Below are positions 1-10,443 of a stretch of DNA of 49,369 nt, one piece after another. The stretch comes from Perkinsus chesapeaki (taxonomy: Eukaryota > Perkinsozoa > Perkinsida > Perkinsidae), in assembly GCA_013115145.1 (NCBI GenBank), contig JAAPAO010000231.1, positions 1 through 49,369 of the forward strand, written 5' to 3'. The notes beneath the pieces are model-generated. The model did no database searches and was not told the DNA's origin. It worked only from the letters and a program-made list of their open reading frames with translations. Within the stretch, counting starts at the first letter, position 1. Each line of letters opens with the position of its first letter. The position numbers and the translations under genes are program-made.

Positions 1-81
1 CTGTTTAGGCGTACTGCCAGCGCAGAAGGCCGGCAAACACTCCAACGGGGCTTTGAGAATTTATTAATTTTCATGACTAAC

Positions 82-264
82 TTATTGAGTCTCTTCACCA
101 CTATCACCATGCGCGACAACGTGCATTCGCGCACATATGGGGAAGCTGCACACGTGAAATTCGCGAAGAAGTTGCCCTTGAAATTTCAGTTCCCCAGAAA
201 AAAAAAGCCCCGTGGCATTGGAGGTGAGGACACATAGAAGAGAGGAAGCCGATGGAAAGTCCAT
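82..264 (-). CDS. possible C-terminal exon of the methyltransferase gene
   Basis: An open frame ends with a stop at 82-84 and the residues CARMHVVAHGDSGEETQ. It lies on the same strand downstream of the methyltransferase exons and could be its last exon, but no phase-checked splice into it was found. It may be a chance frame. Confidence 0.22.
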   Translation of the reverse strand: MDFPSASSLLCVLTSNATGLFFSGELKFQGQLLREFHVCSFPICARMHVVAHGDSGEETQ

Positions 265-1032
265 AGCTAATCCTGAGCGATGCTCGCACCATGAACTCTT
301 TAAATGAAAATCATTTTAAATAAAATGTAGCATCGACAAAGCTGCCCAATTCTGAATCATCCTGTATGACATCTTGGGATTGAAATTAATATATATTCTC
401 TTCTTTATAATATAGTGTATTATTAACCCTCCCCTTACCTCCATCTTCCATACCATAAGCTTCGGAAGGTACTTTGGTACATTAATAGTTCATGGTATTC
501 ATTAACCTGACTCAGACGTTATTTCCCTCCCTAATCTGAACAACCCGTGATAGCCCGACATTTTCGAGACCCATCAGAAACTGCCTGTATTCCTCATCGC
601 CTCGACGAGTAACATCTTCAATGTAGTAGCAAACAAATAATAAAGTACGTGCCTTAGTCGACAGAAAACATCAAAACACTCCAACACAAAACGGGACAGA
701 CTGCCATGGAAACATAAGCATCGGAAACGTGAGCTCTAGGATATCTCATAGGAATCCATGCCAACACGCACTGCCATCACTCGCTCGACACAACTGTCCC
801 GTGCAGATGCCAAAAGTGATCGAGGAAGGTCCGGACAGCCACTCGATTCGTATCTGTGAAACTCGGCGTCACATCACACAGGTATCAATCTTACATCAGT
901 GAATTAGATTTAGGCGCACGGCCAACTCTGCTGGCTGCCAAGGCTTGTAATAGCACTTTTTGATAGCGCTTATATCGAATCTTAGGGAGGAAATGGAGAA
1001 TACGGTATGAAGAATCCTATTACATCATTAAC

Positions 1033-2470
1033 TCCAGTAAGAACCATCACTCCGCCCGGAACAAGCTGATCCGCCGCCATCGACAGGAGCTGCTTGAGTC
1101 GGTCTATATCCGCACCCAACTCGCACGGCGGCGTCAGAAGCAGCAAATCGAATTCACCAGCGGCTCCCTAATAAAGATGCCGATAAGTCATCCAATAACA
1201 AAGGGAAAGAACCCCACTTGGACATTCATCAGAAATGTATTATGAATATTCTCTATAGAATAGCACTGAAATCTAATTAATAATTCATCTCTTATTTACT
1301 ACGTTCTGTGTTTTCCCTTAAAGGCGGTATTATATTCCTCCTTTGAGGTAATATTACTCTCCAAGTAATAACAGTATCGTTTCACCTACTAACGCCTTCT
1401 AATCTATTTTATACACTGAAAGTTGCTCCAGTGCGCGTAGCTATTCGAGCCATCTTCAAAGCCTCAGCGACTCTCGCTTAAGAGAGCGCATTCAACCACT
1501 GACGCGCTCCGGGCACGAAAAAGACACATCAAATTATCGGGGGAAATAAAATATTGGCACCAAGATTTGAACCCGGGTCGTCACCCTGCCAGCCAAACAA
1601 ACTACCTTCTGCGCTCTTTCTTCCAGCCAAACTGTAGGCACCTCATGCTCCGTCACAAAACGACTTTCAATGCTATTTAAACTTATCGATTCCTCCACTG
1701 AACGGCAAAATCTAGCCGACGGCTCCACTGCGACTATCATCGCCTGACATTCAGCAAACAATATCCCCCTCTTCCCTAAATCATACCCAGCTTCCTATGC
1801 TGATACGAAGACAATAAATTCCATGAAATCTCATTCAACTAGATATTCATCTAACATTGTTAACTGCTAATTTACATGTCAATATAGTATTAACGAGGAG
1901 TCTGATTTTTGAAATCCAGTAATACGTATAAGACTAGAATTAGCAGACGGTGAGAAACGGACACTACTGGAATAACCTACCTGCGTTCAACTAGCCCCAT
2001 CGTAAATCGCTCTATTAAATCAGCTTATAATAAGCACTGTTAAACAGCAAATGATAAGAAACATAATAAGTACGAGCTTAAGGGTAGCACTATCACTCAC
2101 TTATTCATCACATTCACCCTAGCCGGGACGAGACCCCTGGTAAAACTTAGATCAATAGAGCAGCTTTATTATTATACACCAATGGACCTATCCGACGTTA
2201 TCTAGTACTAATCAAGGCGTTGCTTTAGACTTCTCAATTACCAACCATATCTCCTTCCCACTTTGATCACAACATCCTCCTTGCCAGTAAGAGCCCCCAG
2301 TATTACCCGATCGCTTGTCCTCGCCTCCTCCAGTAGCCTACCCGTCGCCACGGCAGCTCGACCAGCATCACCATACAGTGCCAATACTTTTCGACGAGTC
2401 GCTTCAGGACGAGCCAGCCGCAGATAAGTAGGTAAATTGCGGATCAGCTCGGCATCTCGCATGGAGCTAC
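1033..2470 (-). CDS. class I SAM-dependent methyltransferase, partial gene model
   Basis: Minus-strand exons at 2470-2262, 1743-1606 and 1167-1033. The first two join in phase 0. Exon 1 has a motif-I-like stretch (VLALYGDAGRAA). Exon 2 reads IVAVEPSARFCRSVEESISLN, the post-I acidic-loop pattern (hydrophobic-AVE-P, then an eSi.lN turn) of RNA methyltransferases. Exon 3 reads FDLLLLTPP, a motif-IV-like D..xPP, and ends LVPGGVMVLTG, typical of the strand before the last helix. Known for the fold: methyl transfer from S-adenosylmethionine; the substrate here is unknown. At least one exon between 1606 and 1167 is not resolved; a candidate reads EALKMARIATRTGATF around 1430-1475. The true start is not visible. 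The intron after exon 2 carries a tRNA-B-box-like module and the intron after exon 3 carries a CATACCG module. Confidence 0.5.
1499..1605 (-). repeat. tRNA-B-box-like module in methyltransferase intron
   Basis: A GTAGTT donor follows the exon ending at 1606. The intron then contains CCGGGTTCAAATCTTGG (minus strand; B-box-like core at 1564-1573), which folds as a 5-bp T-arm with a 7-nt TTCAAAT loop if G-U pairs are allowed. It is followed by TGCC and a T-rich stretch. The acceptor at 1499 is tentative. Confidence 0.5.
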
Positions 2471-2954
2471 CTGAGAAGGGAGGGAGTGATGCTTAGTCTG
2501 ATAAGGGTTGATTGTTATTTTTTTTCAAGTATTTGTATCTTGCCTCGATACACTACTATCCACATTTAATGGCTTCTCTGGACCTTCTTATTATGAACTA
2601 TGTTTAAGCATTTATATATTAATATTGTTATTATAATTAAACCTAGTGACCCATAGTTCTCTATCAGCAATAAAAATATCTAGATGACTCATACGGCGAT
2701 CGAAACCCCCCCTACAGAGTGGCTTACTAACGTTAAGCCTTCTACCCTCTATACAGATATCGTATATTATACACAATAGCTTTGAAAGTAAATAATAGTA
2801 AAAAGTAATATAATCAAGCACTAATGTATAATAACAAATCTCATTACAGATCCGTTTACCAGAGCTACACTAGTACACTGGCCCAAGAGATTCGGTTGGA
2901 GAAAACAGCCAATACTATTATTAAAGGTATGCTTCACTGCATTACACAGCTCAC
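2471..2954. other. no gene recognised
   Basis: AT-rich sequence with no frame that looks coding. The only ORF (2612-2821, minus) has the composition of random AT-rich DNA. Confidence 0.5.
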
Positions 2955-3757
2955 ATGGCTAAGATGATGAATGACACCGATCCCGCCCCTACGGAAAGTA
3001 TCTCAACAGCCCTATCGATACTACCTAACCGAGGTCCTCCACTGTCCACAGTATTCCTCAATTTTGTACCACAAAGGTCTTCCCCGTTCTCAGTACTAAA
3101 TGGTCCCTCTTCAGCTGACCAGACCACACGAGACCGTAAAATCGGTAGTAGCTCCAGAGACCGACAGATAGGATCCACATCGTGACATAGGTGAATCTAG
3201 AGGGAAAGATAGTCTTACTGATTAAAGGAAGGACTTACTTTTTTCAAGGTGGGAAAGACTACCCTCAAAGAAGATACTATAAGGTCGATTTGGCGGTCCA
3301 TGAACGCTGTAGTGGGAGAGATGCAAGCTTCATTCGGAGATATGATGTCGATGTATCTGGTGGGGCTTTTGGAGTGGCTAAGAGTGGAAAGCTTACAAGC
3401 CAGGAAGGTGGTCACCATCGCTGTTGATAAGCTGAGCTCAAAAATATCCAAAAAGATACTTTTGAAGTTACTCACTCTGAAGGATTTCTCTCGAGGTCGA
3501 CCGAAAGCCGCTGTTCGTGCTTGAAGCGCTCGAGTGAATGCAGTGAGGAAATAATTATGATCAATTATGGTCTGTGAATTACGATGGAGTATCCTGAGGT
3601 TAAGCATGCATTTGATAAGCTTGAAAGATACGCTACCTGCATGAGGTGTACGCCGATGGGTTATAGGAAGCCACACCATGTGACGTTCCAGGTGACCCAA
3701 CGATTTCGACAAGACCAACTTCCGTCCCTCGTCCGGCCGACTTCTTGATAACGTCAT
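2955..3757. other. probable coding patch of uncertain strand and frame
   Basis: Three overlapping signals cannot be resolved by eye. (1) A plus ORF 2955-3185 begins MAKMMNDTDPAPTES and has a plausible coding composition. (2) A plus frame 3249-3524 follows a TTTTTTCAAG acceptor and predicts amphipathic helices (EMQASFGDMMSMYLVGLLEW). (3) A 180-aa minus-strand ORF, 3757-3215, overlaps both. A plus exon with donor GTAAGC at about 3828 (SIQKDTLTGK) may belong to the same gene as (2). No family is recognised. Confidence 0.3.
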
Positions 3758-4220
3758 TCGCTTGCAACGCCAGAGGCTATCAAGTTGACTTGAAAAGTAT
3801 CCAAAAAGATACTCTCACCGGCAAAGGTAAGCTCGTCATTTTCTTTAGTCCAACCTCACTGAGTTGTACTTTAGGGATCCTCTTGGATGCCTCCTTCAGA
3901 AGACACGGTGGAACTCGTCGCATCAATCAAGCTGAAGGTCGTGGATTTAGCTTAGATCCCGGGATCGATCCCAGCAATGTCACTTTTTCTTTCTTTTTCC
4001 GCTGCCCCTGTTCATCGGGCACCCTCATATTTCCTTTATACCGACTTTTCCGATGTTTAATGCCTTCTGGCGTCTACCAACATGGCTTTAACTATGACCG
4101 GTGGTTGTGATTTGCATGAATCTTGCAATCTTGCATTTCCTCAACTTTTCAAAATATAGCCTGATCGATTTGCACTGATCTCGCAAGCCTCACGGTCTAC
4201 CAAGTGCGTCTTGACACAAG

Positions 4221-4714
4221 ATGACTGCCTGCCTCAAGAAGACTCGTAAGCATAGAGGAAACGTTTCCCACGGCCACGGTCGTATCGGAAAGCACCGTAA
4301 GCATCCCGGTGGACACGGTAACGCCGGTGGTCAGCATCACCATCGTATCAACTTTGATAAGTACCATCCTGGTTACTTCGGTAAGGTTGGTATGCGTTAT
4401 TTCCACATGCAGAGGAACAGGTAATAGGAATAGTATTTTTGGGATAACAAGTTTTACTGTATTCGTTCAGATATTTCCGCCCTGAGGTAAACGTCGAGAA
4501 GCTCTGGTCTCTTGTGTCCGAGCAGACTCGTCTCCAATATGCCGATAAGAAGGATAAGGCCCCTGTAATCGACTGCACTAAGGCCGGTTACTTCAAGGTC
4601 TTGGGCAAGGGCAACCTCCCCAAGCAGCCCGTCATCGTTAAGGCTCGTTTCTTCTCTAAGAAGGCCGAGAAGAAGATTCAGGCTGCTGGCGGTGTCTGCG
4701 TGCTTACTGCTTAA
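4221..4714 (+). CDS. RPL27A: 60S ribosomal protein L27a (uL15)
   Basis: Two exons, 4221-4420 and 4471-4714, with a 50-nt GT-AG intron; AG joins A across the junction to give a 147-aa protein, the usual length for eukaryotic L27a. Exon 1 has the diagnostic N-terminus ([20 protein letters not shown]), a His/Gly-rich stretch, and [12 protein letters not shown]; exon 2 has the C-terminal part ending GGVCVLTA. Known role: large-subunit protein that contacts 25S/28S rRNA in the cytosol. Codon use is strongly biased to C-ending Lys/Arg codons, as for a highly expressed gene and unlike its neighbours. The AG-rich 5' flank has candidate acceptors (for example near 4158) that could take a spliced leader, as known in perkinsids; this was not verified. 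Confidence 0.96.
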
Positions 4715-5086
4715 AGAATAAGAAATAGGTTCCCATTGCTTATTGAAACGGCAGCAGTTCGTTGAGCGCTCTGGCTGGAAGTCATCTCAATAATGATTAT
4801 TGCGTTATTAGTGTTGTAAATATCAGCAGAATAGTCCTTGGTGCATCTCTTCCCATTTGGTCGGATGAATTTTCTCTTCTATGTGACGTCGTCCTGCAAG
4901 GTAGGATCGACCTGTGTTTTCCTGTTAATGTTTTCTTGTGCGCTTGGCATTTGATCATTATCGTTTTGAGATACGTAGCTGTTACAGGGAGGACATCTCC
5001 GAGGAGATTGTGAAACCAGAATCTCCCAGAAAAACTTTCACTTCTTCAGTTCCGAGAGTACTTCCATTAACTACATGAACTACATG
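4715..5086. other. intergenic, no gene recognised
   Basis: Contains the 3' flank of the L27a gene. A plus ORF at 4762-5013 lacks family features or splice support and is probably chance. Confidence 0.5.
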
Positions 5087-5401
5087 TTAAAGACAAGGAG
5101 CTGTTGGAGGGACCGACGGACCTGAGGGAACATTCAGCTTTCCGCTAGGCTCCTTCACCGTTGAGTGCCAAAGAGCAGCATCAGTAGCAGCCACATGACC
5201 TCTTCCACAAGACGACTGGGATGTTTCATGCACAAAAGGCCTACTGAGGGCTGCTGTAGAGCAGATGCCAGCTCCTGTACAAACCAAAGCGTTTCCATCC
5301 TTTGAAAACATGTACCTTCGTGTAGCCCACTTTGGAGAGTAATAGACACTCGCATCCAGTGATGAGATATGATCCGGAGAATGGTTAAAATTCAGGAAAT
5401 A
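5087..5401 (-). CDS. C-terminal exon of an unrecognised protein
   Basis: A minus-strand frame is open from just after a TAA at 5404-5402 to a stop at 5087, about 104 codons. Its composition looks coding (SLDASVYYSPKWATRRY, then MFSKDGNALVCTGAG, and a Ser/Pro-rich end SGPSVPPTAP). The CTGAG or internal ATG that would start it was not settled; it may be a terminal exon whose upstream exons lie in 5402-5900. No domain is recognised. Confidence 0.4.
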   Translation of the reverse strand, partial: YFLNFNHSPDHISSLDASVYYSPKWATRRYMFSKDGNALVCTGAGICSTAALSRPFVHETSQSSCGRGHVAATDAALWHSTVKEPSGKLNVPSGPSVPPTAPCL

Positions 5402-5937
5402 TTAATGAGGACATCTAGCCAACACCGCCAAATGCTTTCACTGTCCTCTACCACACATTCATCGAGCTAACAAACTCGCCGCCGCTTCCGCGGGCATTTG
5501 CTCGGCAGGCTTTAAGTGTCGCTTTGCATAGCATCGTAGTCCCGGTCGCTGCCTGGGATGGAGCGATTCTTCTGCTGTGGCTGGTTCATCCAGCGAAGTT
5601 GTCTCATTGTCACACTTGGTCATTCTCACGAACGCTCTTTGAGAGAACTTACTGCACAGGTTTCTGAGGGATACTTTTTGAAATGGGATTATCTAGTTTA
5701 TAATCAACCTGCTAAAAGGTGGGTTATTGCTAATGACGCCAAAGGAAACCCTCCGGAGCACATCATCTCAGTGGGCACGCGCGCGCGTAGTTCATTCGAA
5801 CAGTCGCTCGCCTTAAGAGACGAGACATGTGGCAATTGAGCAGCATAATATTTCCATTATCTGTTCTATTATCTTATTCACTTGTTAATGTGATATAGTG
5901 TGTGATAGTTTTATTTCGTATCTGTTAATAAGATTAA
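5402..5937. other. 5' flank of secreted paralogue 1
   Basis: Holds the promoter-proximal element described separately. A plus ORF (5558-5839) overlaps it and has no recognisable features; it runs into the conserved element, so it is more likely untranslated or promoter DNA. Confidence 0.45.
5805..5830 (+). promoter_or_regulatory. shared upstream element, copy 1
   Basis: CGCTCGCCTTAAGAGACGAG followed by ACATGT, ending 107 nt before the ATG of secreted paralogue 1. Near-identical copies lie at 8743-8768 and 9118-9140. It is followed here and in copy 3 by TGAGCAGC and a TAAT-rich block, so at least 50 bp of the upstream region is conserved. Function (core promoter or spliced-leader acceptor region) is inferred only. 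Confidence 0.55.
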
Positions 5938-6909
5938 ATGATCTTTCAATCATCTATCTGTCGTATTATTATTGCATGTCTAATGTTGGTAGTATCACAA
6001 GTTAGAAGTAGGGCAGTTAAGAAGATGCCACCAGCACATTTCATATTCGGAGATGATGGCCACGGTAGAAGATATTATGTAGATGTTATCCCAGAAGGCA
6101 TGGAGCTGGTTCATGAAGGGCGTGCTGAATATAAGGTAGGCGACTATGACATCTTTCAAAGAACCATTCATCTGAATTCCTCGGAGCGAGGGCCTCCCAG
6201 TCTGCACATGACGGCAATCGAAAGGGAGAGTGGGTCCCAGAACTTCCAAACCACGCTAGAAAGGTCCGCTAATACACTCGTGTCTAGAATCGTGCTTCTA
6301 CGAGACGTACGCGAAATGCCTGGATCTCAAGCGGAAACCAGGGATGTCAGGGGCGAGGATGAACCTATTCTCAAGTCCTTCAATGAGATGTACCGAAATG
6401 GGAAACTTCTATACATGCAGTTCCACGAAAATGACAAACCTGCCTCAAATGCTCTTTACTATGGATTTAATAAAGATGGATTCGACATCCAGATAAGTAC
6501 AGATGGCAAGGGAATGATTAAATCAGTAGTGAAGAATGATCCTAGAAAAGCTGACTATGATGGGTTGGTCTATGTAATGTATGGCAAAGCGATGATGGAT
6601 GTGATACTGTTCAACAACGATGAGGCACTTTATATAGAAACCGAGCAAGTTGACAAAGCCAAGTTCAAGGGAAGGGAGACATTTGCCGAGTCCCGCATGC
6701 CTATGATGAGAGGAGAAGTTCTCGACGAGAATCAGCTATCAACATTGCTAAACTTGGAAGACACGGAGCCTGCTAGAAGCCCGAAGACTTCATCCGTGGT
6801 TAACTTCTTATCATCGAAATTTGGTTTTGGTAAGAAGCGTCAATATCGCCGAGTTGGCAGCCACTCTTCGAGCGAGGATGATGAGCAGGAATCACTCCTC
6901 GGCGAGTAA
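5938..6909 (+). CDS. secreted paralogue 1 (NALYYGF family), 323 aa
   Basis: Single-exon ORF. Residues 1-25 form a signal peptide (IIIACLMLVVSQ core). A GDDGHGRRYY motif follows at 38-47; the conserved core at about 150-221 contains SFNEMYRNGKLLY, NALYYGFNKDGFDIQI and VYVMYGKAMM; then EQVDKAKFKG and a QLSTLL segment. The C-terminal tail is basic (GFGKKRQYRRVG), then acidic/Ser-rich. No membrane anchor is seen, so it is probably secreted or held in the endomembrane system. Paralogues are at 7726-8571 (minus) and 9240-10403 (plus). I do not recognise an outside family. The lack of introns contrasts with most neighbours and suggests retroposition or a recent origin. Confidence 0.8.
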   Translation: MIFQSSICRIIIACLMLVVSQVRSRAVKKMPPAHFIFGDDGHGRRYYVDVIPEGMELVHEGRAEYKVGDYDIFQRTIHLNSSERGPPSLHMTAIERESGSQNFQTTLERSANTLVSRIVLLRDVREMPGSQAETRDVRGEDEPILKSFNEMYRNGKLLYMQFHENDKPASNALYYGFNKDGFDIQISTDGKGMIKSVVKNDPRKADYDGLVYVMYGKAMMDVILFNNDEALYIETEQVDKAKFKGRETFAESRMPMMRGEVLDENQLSTLLNLEDTEPARSPKTSSVVNFLSSKFGFGKKRQYRRVGSHSSSEDDEQESLLGE

Positions 6910-6951
6910 AAAGCAATGGTGAGAAGAGGAGAGTGTTGGTGTTAATAATCA

Positions 6952-7105
6952 ATAAAAGATATAATCCATTAATAGTCTATAAATAATATTTTTTTGATAT
7001 TATTTTATTATGATGTTATTAATAATACCAAAACCATTATTCATTTGTATGTTGTATGACACCATGATGTTTATCAATCAACTCATACCGAGTTTTGTTA
7101 AAGTT
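6952..7105 (+). repeat. shared 3' flank, copy 1
   Basis: A 154-bp block after paralogue 1 that is nearly identical to 10444-10597 after paralogue 3; it includes an AT-rich half and GTATGTTGTATGACACCATG. A diverged inverted copy lies at 7563-7695 beside paralogue 2. The opposite strand reads KTRYELIDKHHGVIQHTNE followed by a stop, which may be chance or the end of a convergent gene. Confidence 0.85.
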
Positions 7106-7562
7106 CAAGTTGCAGTCGAAGGCCGTCCAAAGGCACTGCACTCCGAGTTAGGAGTGAGTTAAAGGCCATATCGTATCGCGAGACTTGAGTGCTTCTCATC
7201 TTTCATTGGTAAACATTGCCCTTTATGTGCGCATGCAGACCAATGTGATGGTTGTTCACGCCTTAGAGGCGGACCTTCACTTTCACCAACTCCCAGTCAA
7301 CTGCTAGAACCTGTTAACACTACAAATGTCAACAAGTGGGGGAAAAGGCCTGTCAACTGTGTTTAACGTGACTCGTAGCGCGCTAATCGAGACGTGTTGG
7401 GCGAGGTCACTCGCGTCCTCGGGACCCGGTCGTGTCCCAGCTGACAGATCGACAGATGACTTTGCAAGTTCTTATATAATTTCTTCAGAACATGCATGGA
7501 AGATGTCGAAAAGTGACAAGATCTTCAAACGCTTTTCATATGTATCAATCTTGAGAAACTCG

Positions 7563-7695
7563 AACAAGACTCGGTATGGGTTCAATTGATAGACACGCTG
7601 TCATACAACATACAAATGAATGGTGGTTCTGGGATTTTTTGAGTAGCGGAAGTACTTTAATAGACTATCAATGTATTATATGTTTTATTGATTAA
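7563..7695 (-). repeat. shared 3' flank, inverted diverged copy
   Basis: The reverse complement matches 6952-7105 at ATTCATTTGTATGTTGTATG, the ...ATCAA...CATACCGAGT end and the AATAGTCTAT segment, with indels. It lies immediately 3' of the minus-strand paralogue 2, so each gene carries the flank in the same relative position. A plus ORF 7326-7589 runs through it and is probably spurious. Confidence 0.7.
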
Positions 7696-7725
7696 ACATA
7701 AAATATAACAGCAAAAGTCCTCAAT

Positions 7726-8571
7726 CTATTCGTCATTCTCTTCCAACAGTCTATCACTTGTTTGACCCTCACCAGGCCTACGAGGTTTTGATGAAGGAAG
7801 CAGTTTTCTGAATGATCTCCTCAAGCGGCTCATACGTGACGGTTCCTTTCCTAGCTGCTCCGGACCGCCTCCCTCTTTCTTCAATGTTCCATCATCCTGT
7901 ACCAATGGTCTCTCCATAGCCTCATCTTTACCGTGTCTACGTAATCTTAATGGAGGAAGCGTCTTTCTAACCGATCGCTCTATGCGTGTCATGCGTGGTG
8001 TATAACTTTCGGACTTGAGCAAACCTGCCAGCTGATTCTTGGTGAGTGGCATCGAAGCCTGTGAAGGTGTCCACTCATCAAGCTCGTGTATGCTAATGGG
8101 TCCAAGCATACGTAACTGACCTTCGGCGCAGAGTTTATTCAGCTGTTCGACGAGAGGGTCCTTGTTCAACAAGGCTTGTTGGACAAGGTTCTGCCTGGGA
8201 TCGCCCTCCGTGTTCCGTCTTCCGTGAAAGTTGCGGGTCTGAAATCCTGGAAGCAAGATGTATCCGATATTTTCACCGTTGTGAAGAAATATCGCGAACC
8301 ATGAATGTTGTCGTCTGTATTGAGCAGCACGAACTTCTTAACCCCGCCATTTTCCTGCACAGCATAGTACAATGCCGCGATGATACTAATGTTTCCGGAT
8401 GATGCTTACCTTTGATTTCTCACTTGTAGTAGCGTCTCTTATAGCCGCTTGGTACTTCGTACCCTTCCCATCATCCCCCACCAAAGCATAGAAAAGTTCC
8501 TCCGAAGATGCCGTCTGTAACATTAGGGCTACAATTAGCGGCAGGCTTCGGAGTAAGGACGGAGTTCTCAT
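7726..8571 (-). CDS. secreted paralogue 2, 250 aa, lacking the NALYYGF core
   Basis: Three exons: 8571-8410, 8354-8277 and 8238-7726, with introns of 55 and 38 nt; phases agree and give 250 codons. The start ATG at 8571 gives a signal peptide (LLRSLPLIVALMLQTASS) and then GDDGKGTKY, matching its sisters. LVEQLNKLCAEGQLRML matches the start of the family core, but the NALYYGF...MYGRAMM part (about 60 aa) is missing and the chain resumes at MPLTKNQLAGLLKS. The C-terminus has two copies of a basic motif (RIERSVRKTLPPLRLRRHG and RLRRSFRKLLPSSKPRRPG). Divergent and shortened; may have changed function. Confidence 0.7.
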
Positions 8572-8742
8572 TTGAACCACTTCGAAGCTAACGCGGTGGA
8601 ACAGAGTATATCTCGAGTGTAAGGGTGTTTTTTCGCGGTGGACGAAGAGCAGCCCTTTATAACGTCCCTTAGGCGAGAGAAGCGGGGTGCGTCTAGATTT
8701 GGAAAGCATCCCGCTGTGTATGTATCACATTCAGACCGCCCT

Positions 8743-8768
8743 CGCTCGCCTTCAGAGACGAGACATGT
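8743..8768 (+). promoter_or_regulatory. shared upstream element, copy 2
   Basis: CGCTCGCCTTCAGAGACGAG then ACATGT, between the divergent paralogues 2 and 3. It has the same plus orientation as copies 1 and 3, so relative to minus-strand paralogue 2 it is reversed and 172 nt upstream of the ATG. Confidence 0.5.
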
Positions 8769-9117
8769 TATACTTGTTAAGGTCGGCAACAATTGACGGA
8801 CAACTTTACAACGGTTAATTCCAGTAAGGCTATCGATACGGAACTAGTACACTTGTACCATTCCTTATAGTCAGTATTGCTCCATGCAGTTGGTACTGCT
8901 TTTCCCACAGATTTGCGCTAAGTATGTCAATTCTGTCCCTTTTCTTTACAGCAATTGCTGGTGATGCAGACCTTTATCCTAGATCCTGAGTTATGTCTTC
9001 TATTTGGACGGTCCTCAGAGTTTGGGTAATGGTATCACTGTGACACTGTTGCTTGTCGACTCGTAAATTGTGAGAAAAGCTTGACACGGGCATGCGCGAC
9101 ATGATGCAGTCAAAACT

Positions 9118-9140
9118 CCGCTCGCCCTTAGAGACGGGAC
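9118..9140 (+). promoter_or_regulatory. shared upstream element, copy 3
   Basis: CCGCTCGCCCTTAGAGACGG followed by GAC, ending 100 nt before the ATG of secreted paralogue 3, almost the same spacing as copy 1 (107 nt). Confidence 0.55.
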
Positions 9141-9239
9141 TTTTTGAAAATGAGCAGCTCAATAATTCCTTGAGAGGCTCTCGATATTGATTGGTTATAA
9201 TGCGTGGTAGTTTAAGTTCATTTCGTTCATTCCGATCAA

Positions 9240-10403
9240 ATGAGATCACCCGTATCGATGCTTTATCGTATAGTCATATTCGCAGCATTAGTTGTTCCAC
9301 AGACTGAGAGCAGTGTGAATGGGGAAACGAGACCAGCAATAATTCTGATGGGAGATGATGGGCAAGGCTCGAGATATTACGCCAAGTTGGCTACAAAAGA
9401 CACGTTCATGACAAGCGTGGACCGGGAATCATATGAGCGGGATGGTTACACATGTATGAGGTCAGACTCAATATTGAACCGAGCTAACAAAGAGGGATAC
9501 GACCGTATGTGGGGTTATACAGTCAGTGACAGTGGTGGCTCTCTCGGAGAGGTGCTTAAGGGCTACATTAGCATTTCCGATAAAGGTTTCCTAACTGCTC
9601 TCGATCGATACTCAACTATATCTGACATGGACAACGGAATTTCGCGACCGCCGGCTGTGCCTGACATTCCTCGGCCCGATTTGATCCTCGAATCTTTCAA
9701 CAATTTGTATAATAATGGTAAAATGCTCTACCTCGAGACCGGCGATCATAAACCGTCTCCGAATGCTCTCTACTATGGATTTAATAGCGACGGTTTTGAT
9801 ATTCAAATCAAAACTGATCAGAACGGTCTAATAAGCTCGGTGAAGAACCATGATCCAAATGGAGTCAGCTACAACAGGTTGCTCTACACCATGTACGGAA
9901 GGGCCATGATGGTGACACTGCGCAATGAGATTAAACAAAGGATGATAATGACCGAGCCTGTTGACAAAGATAAATTTGATGGCACGAACCAGAGCTTTCC
10001 AGCAGCTCGCTTGGATACTCTCGAGGGGATCCCTCTTCGGAAGGGACAGCTGCCACAATTATTGAAGTCCCAATCACCACCCGAGGGCGAACCGTCTGCC
10101 AGCGGGGAATCAACATTGGCTCCCTTCTATAGAAGGTTCCGGAACTTGCTTCCTGCATTAATACCACGCACACGTGGTGTGAGAAAAGATGATGGTAAAA
10201 GATCGACAGAAGATGCAGTGCGCTCCCTCACCGATATCTTGTCACCGACAGGACAGGGAGACAGTGCGGACAAACCAGAACAGGAAAAGACACACGGTAC
10301 CCATCGGGGGAGGTCTCTTAGGTTACCGCATCTTCGATCAAGAACTCGTAAGGGTGGTGAGAGTGGACCAAAATATAGACAGTTGGAAAAGGATGGCGAA
10401 TAG
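9240..10403 (+). CDS. secreted paralogue 3 (NALYYGF family), 387 aa
   Basis: Single-exon ORF. Residues 1-25 are a signal peptide (MLYRIVIFAALVVPQTESS). GDDGQGSRYY is at 38-47; the core at about 151-224 has SFNNLYNNGKMLY, NALYYGFNSDGFDIQI and LYTMYGRAMM; EPVDKDKFDG and QLPQLLKSQ follow. The tail of about 110 residues is long and basic, with the family motif YRRFRNLLPALIPRTRG and an RGRSLRLPHLRSRTRKG stretch. Like paralogue 1 it has no introns and shares its upstream element and 3' flank, so the two are the closest pair. No known domain is recognised; a role outside the cell is inferred only from the signal peptide. Confidence 0.8.
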   Translation: MRSPVSMLYRIVIFAALVVPQTESSVNGETRPAIILMGDDGQGSRYYAKLATKDTFMTSVDRESYERDGYTCMRSDSILNRANKEGYDRMWGYTVSDSGGSLGEVLKGYISISDKGFLTALDRYSTISDMDNGISRPPAVPDIPRPDLILESFNNLYNNGKMLYLETGDHKPSPNALYYGFNSDGFDIQIKTDQNGLISSVKNHDPNGVSYNRLLYTMYGRAMMVTLRNEIKQRMIMTEPVDKDKFDGTNQSFPAARLDTLEGIPLRKGQLPQLLKSQSPPEGEPSASGESTLAPFYRRFRNLLPALIPRTRGVRKDDGKRSTEDAVRSLTDILSPTGQGDSADKPEQEKTHGTHRGRSLRLPHLRSRTRKGGESGPKYRQLEKDGE

Positions 10404-10443
10404 ATGGAGAATTGTTGGTGTTACTATCTAATATATTTAATCG

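Noticed and set aside
3215-3757. 180-codon minus-strand ORF
   Set aside because: The longest ORF in its area but without recognisable domain or splice context, and antisense to a frame with better helical character; left as uncertain rather than called.
7326-7589. Plus ORF after secreted paralogue 1
   Set aside because: It runs into the inverted conserved 3' flank; its C-terminal similarity to the other flanks is explained by the DNA repeat.
8166-8372. LYYAV near 8365 as the NALYYGF core of paralogue 2
   Set aside because: It lies in the first intron of the best splice model, and its following residues do not match the family.
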